Shown: piece by piece, positions 60,442 to 64,000 of the stretch
How the letters are laid out: every line of letters starts with the position of its first letter
How positions within the stretch are numbered: position 1 is the stretch's first letter
Origin: Thauera sp. K11
GTDB lineage: Bacteria; Pseudomonadota; Gammaproteobacteria; Burkholderiales; Rhodocyclaceae
DNA length: 64,000 nt
NCBI RefSeq assembly: GCF_002354895.1
Contig: NZ_CP023439.1
Location: 4,402,001-4,466,000, forward strand
Direction: 5' to 3'
The notes under the pieces: generated by a model
What the model saw: the letters and a program-made list of their open reading frames with translations, nothing else
Told to the model about the DNA's origin: nothing
Databases searched by the model: none
Translations under genes and position numbers: made by a program

Positions 60442-60634
60442 CGAGCAACGCGGTGCCGTAGCTGGCTCGTTCGCCACCCAGTACCTCGGCATCCAGCCGC
60501 TGCCCAATGGTCCAGTACAGGCGCGTCAGCTCCGCATTCACGGCGCCGGCCAGACGCTGGCGGCTGCTGGCGATGAGTGCACGCAGCTCGGCGTGCAGGC
60601 TGCCGGCCGCAGTGATCGCAGGCACTTGGCTCAT
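60437..60634 (-). pseudogene. DUF1016 nuclease gene, N-terminal 66 codons, split by the transposon
   Basis: The fragment reads from ATG 60634 to ERASYGTALLDQ and holds the DUF1016 N-terminal domain (AVNAELTRLYWTIGQRLDAEVLGGE). It runs into transposon sequence and stops at 60374. The ATG overlaps the hsdM stop by 4 bases, so it belonged to the hsd operon. The remaining 283 codons are at 33333-34184. Confidence 0.9.
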
Positions 60635-62244
60635 GCCGGCGTTCCCTGTGCGGTGTCTTCGGCGTCAGGGCTTGCCGCGTCGTCCGGTAGCAGTTCTTCC
60701 AGTTCGGCGTCTGGATCTTCGCCCAGCGCTTCCACCAAGGCGCGCAGCTCGGCCAGCGCGGCCTGCATCTCGCGCATGGCCAGGCGGGCCAGCATGGCGG
60801 GTTCTTCGCCCTGCTGCTGCGCGGTGTCGGCACTGTCGTCCTTGAGCCAGGCCAGATCCAGATTGTCGCCGCGCGTGGCGATCTGCTCGCGGGTGAACTT
60901 GCGCCAGCGGCCGGTTTCGCCCGTGTCCACACGCTGCGCCAGCGCCTCCAGGCCACCTTTGGGATCGGGGCCGAATACGTCTTCAAACTTGTCGCGCGGC
61001 ACGCTGGCCGATGCATCGGCCGGAGTGCGGAAGTAGTCGCGTGTGAACGGGGTGCGCTTGCCGAACTGAGGCATGTTGGCACGCATGTCGTACACCCACA
61101 CTTCTTTGGTGTTGCCCTTGTCGGTCTTTTCACCCTTGGAGAAGAAGAGCACGTTGGTCTTGACGCCCTGAGCGTAGAAGATGCCCGTGGGCAGGCGCAG
61201 GATGGTGTGCAGGTTGCACTTGTCCATCAGGTCGCGGCGGATGCTGGTGCCTACATTGCTTTCGAACAGCACGTTGTCGGGTAGCACCACGGCCGCGCGG
61301 CCGCCCGGTGCCAGGTTGCGGTAGATATGCTGCAGAAAGGCGAACTGCTTGTTGCTGGTCTCGAAGGTGAGGTCGGTGCGCGTGGGCAGGCCGCCACCTT
61401 TCTTGGTGCCAAAAGGCGGGTTGGAGAGGATGAGCGTGGCGGCAGGAAGCCGTGTGCCTTCTTCGCCCAGGGTGTCTCCATAGGCCACGCCGCCCTCGAT
61501 GCCGTGCAGCAGCATGTTCATCAAGGCCAGGCGGTGCGTATCCTGCACCAGCTCCATGCCATGGAAAGTGCCGTGGCGGTAGCGGCGCTGGGCGGCTTCG
61601 TCCAGGCTGTCGAAATCGTTGGTGGCACGCAAGTAGTTGTTGGCCGCGATCAGGAAACCGCAGGTACCCGCCGCCGGATCCTGGATCACGTCGCGCAACT
61701 GCGGCTTCATCACGGCCACGATGCTGTCGATCAGATGGCGGGGGGTGAAGTATTGGCCTGCCCCACTCTTCTTCTCGGTGGCATTGCGTTCCAGCAGGTC
61801 TTCGTACAGGTCGCCGAGATCGTCGCGCTGTACGCTGTACCAGTCGAGCGCGTCGATGTCGGTCACCAGCTTGCTGAGTGTGGCGGGCTTGGTAATGAAG
61901 GTATTGGCGTTGGCGTAGATCTGCAAGACCGAGCCCTGACCGTGCAAGCCGTAGTCCAGCAGCATTTCCTTGTAGATATCCAGGCGGTCCGGCGCGGGGG
62001 CATTCAACAAATCGTCCCAGCGGATGCCGTCCTGCTCGACCTTGGGCGCGCCCTTTTTGCGTTCAATGGGCTTCCAGACCTTGAGCCGGTTTTCTTGGCC
62101 TGTCTCTTTCATCATCTTGAGAAAGAGCAGATAGGTCAGTTCACTCAGATATTGGTGATAGGTGACACCATCGTCACGCAGCACATGGCACAGCGACCAG
62201 AGTTTGGCGCCGATGTCGTGTGCGACTTGCGGGGTTCTTGCCAT
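60631..62244 (-). CDS. hsdM: Type I restriction-modification DNA methyltransferase HsdM
   Basis: The 537-residue protein has the N-terminal helical HsdM domain (HDIGAKLWSLCHVLRDDGVTY), motif I DPAAGTCGFLIAANN and motif IV SNPPFGTKK, the N6-adenine methyltransferase pattern. With HsdS it methylates the recognition site and with HsdR it restricts. It starts 12 bp after hsdR. Its specificity gene hsdS was two genes downstream before the transposon arrived and is now 27 kb away, so complex assembly may be impaired. Confidence 0.95.
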   Translation of the reverse strand: MARTPQVAHDIGAKLWSLCHVLRDDGVTYHQYLSELTYLLFLKMMKETGQENRLKVWKPIERKKGAPKVEQDGIRWDDLLNAPAPDRLDIYKEMLLDYGLHGQGSVLQIYANANTFITKPATLSKLVTDIDALDWYSVQRDDLGDLYEDLLERNATEKKSGAGQYFTPRHLIDSIVAVMKPQLRDVIQDPAAGTCGFLIAANNYLRATNDFDSLDEAAQRRYRHGTFHGMELVQDTHRLALMNMLLHGIEGGVAYGDTLGEEGTRLPAATLILSNPPFGTKKGGGLPTRTDLTFETSNKQFAFLQHIYRNLAPGGRAAVVLPDNVLFESNVGTSIRRDLMDKCNLHTILRLPTGIFYAQGVKTNVLFFSKGEKTDKGNTKEVWVYDMRANMPQFGKRTPFTRDYFRTPADASASVPRDKFEDVFGPDPKGGLEALAQRVDTGETGRWRKFTREQIATRGDNLDLAWLKDDSADTAQQQGEEPAMLARLAMREMQAALAELRALVEALGEDPDAELEELLPDDAASPDAEDTAQGTPA

Positions 62245-62256
62245 GAGGTTTCCGTA

Positions 62257-64000
62257 TCAGGCACTTTGGGCAGGCTGCGCCCAGAGTGCATCGTTGAAAG
62301 CATCCAGCACGGGCTGGAGCTGACCGTTGAAGAGTTTGTCCAGGCGGGTGAAGCCGCCGCCTTCGCGCTTGAAGAGCAGGTCGGGATCGTCCAGCGCTTC
62401 GCGATCCACCAACAGATTGGCCTTGGTCTGCGCGGCGATGCGCTTGAGCCAGTCGCGCTGCGGGTTGGTCCAAGGTTTGCCGCCGGGCGGATTGGCGAGC
62501 AGCGCCTGCAGCGCGTGATCCACGCGTTCGCTGTAGGGTAGCAAGGCGTCACCCAGCGCCGCCTGGCGAATGTAGCCGACGATGCGGGCAGCGATGTCCT
62601 GATTGCTCATCTCGCGCCAGGCGGTGGCCAGACGTGCTTCGCTGAAGCCGGCCTGATCCAGTGCGAGGATCAATTCCTTGAGTTGCTTGCGTGTGAGGTC
62701 TCGCGGCTTGGTCAGCACAGTGATCAAAGCTGGCAGCTCGTTGCCATGGCTGTTGATGAAGGCCTTGAATTCATCCAGATAGTCTTGCGGCTTGCTGGCC
62801 TTGCCGTAGCCGCGCTCGGCACGCAGGAATTCATCTGGGTGATCGGACACGTACACAGGCTGGCCATTGCCCGCGGATTGGCGGTCGAGGATTTCGCCAA
62901 GATCGGGGTTCTGGGTGAACCATGCGGCGACCTCGGCCAAGCTCAATGCCTTGAGCTTTTTGATGAAGGCATCCGGGCTCATGCCGGCCTTGGTCTCGAA
63001 GTCCTGGGCCGCCTGTCCCTTGAGGTGGCGTTTCTTGACCTGCAGCTTGGCCAGGAATTGTTCGCGCAGCAGTTCACGCGCCTCGTCCGATTGCACTTGG
63101 GTGAGCTCGTGCTCGAGCTGCTTGAACGAGATCTTCGGGTTGACCACTACGGGCTTCATCTCGGTCATGTTGCCGATGGCTTCGAAAATGCGCACGGCAT
63201 CGAAGACCCGGAAGGTGTCCTTGGCCTCACCGTCGAACTCGCACAGACGCGTGGCGCGGCCAAGCATCTGGTCGAACAGGATGCGGCTGTTGACCTGCCG
63301 CAGGAACACTAGGTTGCAGATCTCCGGAACATCGATCCCAGTGGTGAGCAGATCGACGGTGACTGCGACATTGGGCAGGCGCTCGTTTTTGAAGCGGCGG
63401 ATCAGTTCCAGCGGCTTGTCGGCATTGCCGGTGATCTTGATGACGGCATCGTCTTCCACGCTGCCATACTGGGTTTCGAGCGCGGCCTTGAGCACATCCA
63501 CCACCATGTCGGCATGGTCACTGCTGACGCAGAAAATCAAGGTCTTACGCCGCCCGCTGGGGTCAATTTCCTGGGCCAGATAACTGCACACCGCCTCGTT
63601 GAACGGTCGCGTGATCACCTTGCGATTGAAGTCTTCGACCTTGAGCGTGATTTCATCCGGCGCCTTAAACAGGTCGATTTGACTGAGCTGGGCGTTATAG
63701 ACCTTGACCTCTTCACCGACCTTCCAGGTCATGCCTTGTTCGGTGAGTTGTGTGTGAATCTGAATAGGGGGCTCGTAATCGACCAGGTAGCCGTCTACCA
63801 CCGCCTCGCGGTAGCTGTAGCTGTAAGCAGGGGGACCGAAGATTTCGGTGGTATGCAGCGCGGGCGTGGCGGTCAGGCCGATCTTGACGGCATCGAAGTA
63901 GTCCAGCACTCGGCGATACTTGGAAATGTAGTCGTCAAAGCCCCGGAAACTGAGTTCCGTGTCCGACATTTCGCGGTCGAGCGTGTAGCCGCGGTGGCAT
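62257..64000 (-). CDS. hsdR: Type I restriction endonuclease subunit HsdR, C-terminal part
   Basis: The window edge cuts the gene; 581 codons are visible. The visible part begins inside the helicase motif II region (CHRGYTLDREMSD), then motif III GLTATPALHTTEIFG, motif V DLLTTGIDVPEICN and motif VI FDQMLGRATR, and the C-terminal HsdR domain. An internal ATG at 63969 is not the true start, as the frame runs off the window. HsdR translocates DNA and cuts it; the nuclease domain would lie outside the window. Confidence 0.94.
   Translation of the reverse strand, partial: CHRGYTLDREMSDTELSFRGFDDYISKYRRVLDYFDAVKIGLTATPALHTTEIFGPPAYSYSYREAVVDGYLVDYEPPIQIHTQLTEQGMTWKVGEEVKVYNAQLSQIDLFKAPDEITLKVEDFNRKVITRPFNEAVCSYLAQEIDPSGRRKTLIFCVSSDHADMVVDVLKAALETQYGSVEDDAVIKITGNADKPLELIRRFKNERLPNVAVTVDLLTTGIDVPEICNLVFLRQVNSRILFDQMLGRATRLCEFDGEAKDTFRVFDAVRIFEAIGNMTEMKPVVVNPKISFKQLEHELTQVQSDEARELLREQFLAKLQVKKRHLKGQAAQDFETKAGMSPDAFIKKLKALSLAEVAAWFTQNPDLGEILDRQSAGNGQPVYVSDHPDEFLRAERGYGKASKPQDYLDEFKAFINSHGNELPALITVLTKPRDLTRKQLKELILALDQAGFSEARLATAWREMSNQDIAARIVGYIRQAALGDALLPYSERVDHALQALLANPPGGKPWTNPQRDWLKRIAAQTKANLLVDREALDDPDLLFKREGGGFTRLDKLFNGQLQPVLDAFNDALWAQPAQSA

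Overview
The window looks like a chromosomal segment of a high-GC Gram-negative bacterium, most likely a betaproteobacterium of the Azoarcus/Thauera (Rhodocyclales) type. That guess rests on the very GC-rich housekeeping genes, the periplasmic alpha-2-macroglobulin operon and the pxpBCA genes, not on any rRNA or tRNA, and no rRNA or tRNA was seen. Three blocks can be told apart by content and base composition.

Block 1 (about 1-18.1 kb) is host chromosome. It has an orphan C-terminal coding end, an Acg-like nitroreductase, an AraC regulator divergent from a short-chain dehydrogenase, and then one long leftward gene train. The train is a mag/yfa-type operon (DUF2138, DUF1175, alpha-2-macroglobulin, DUF2300, two tandem DUF2135 proteins). 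A vapBC toxin-antitoxin pair and an MscS-like channel gene sit in its middle, and pxpB-pxpC-pxpA (5-oxoprolinase) follows directly downstream.

Block 2 (about 18.2-34.2 kb and 60.4-64.0 kb) is a leftward defence island, bounded on the left by a decayed IS5-type transposase. Transcription order is hsdR, hsdM, a DUF1016 (YhcG-type) nuclease gene, hsdS, a Rad50-like ATPase, an HNH nuclease, the Wadjet genes jetA-jetB-jetC-jetD, and a fifth Wadjet-linked gene with a PD-(D/E)XK nuclease domain that carries a frameshift. Most neighbours overlap by a few bases.

Block 3 (34,190-60,436) is a 26.2-kb IS21-type transposon inserted into the DUF1016 gene. The evidence is direct: istA/istB at one end, matching terminal sequences (TGCGTATTCC / TGCGTAATTC inward) followed by tandem repeats of about 23 bp at both ends, and a 5-bp target duplication (CTGAT). 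Removing the element restores one uninterrupted 349-codon DUF1016 reading frame. The cargo is a 13-gene leftward operon with start-stop overlaps at nearly every junction: HTH regulator, brxE, brxA, brxB, brxC, pglX N-half, HEPN-like protein, KGGVGR-type ATPase, a second P-loop ATPase, pglX C-half, a Septu-like ATPase/HNH pair, pglZ, brxL. This is a BREX system whose methyltransferase is split at the catalytic/target-recognition boundary, with a three-gene cassette in the split. The cassette is the best candidate here for an undescribed system. Further cargo is an XRE regulator divergent from a DUF2726 nuclease, a small membrane protein, a frameshifted HTH gene sharing a short motif with that membrane protein, and a Ner-like regulator ahead of istA.
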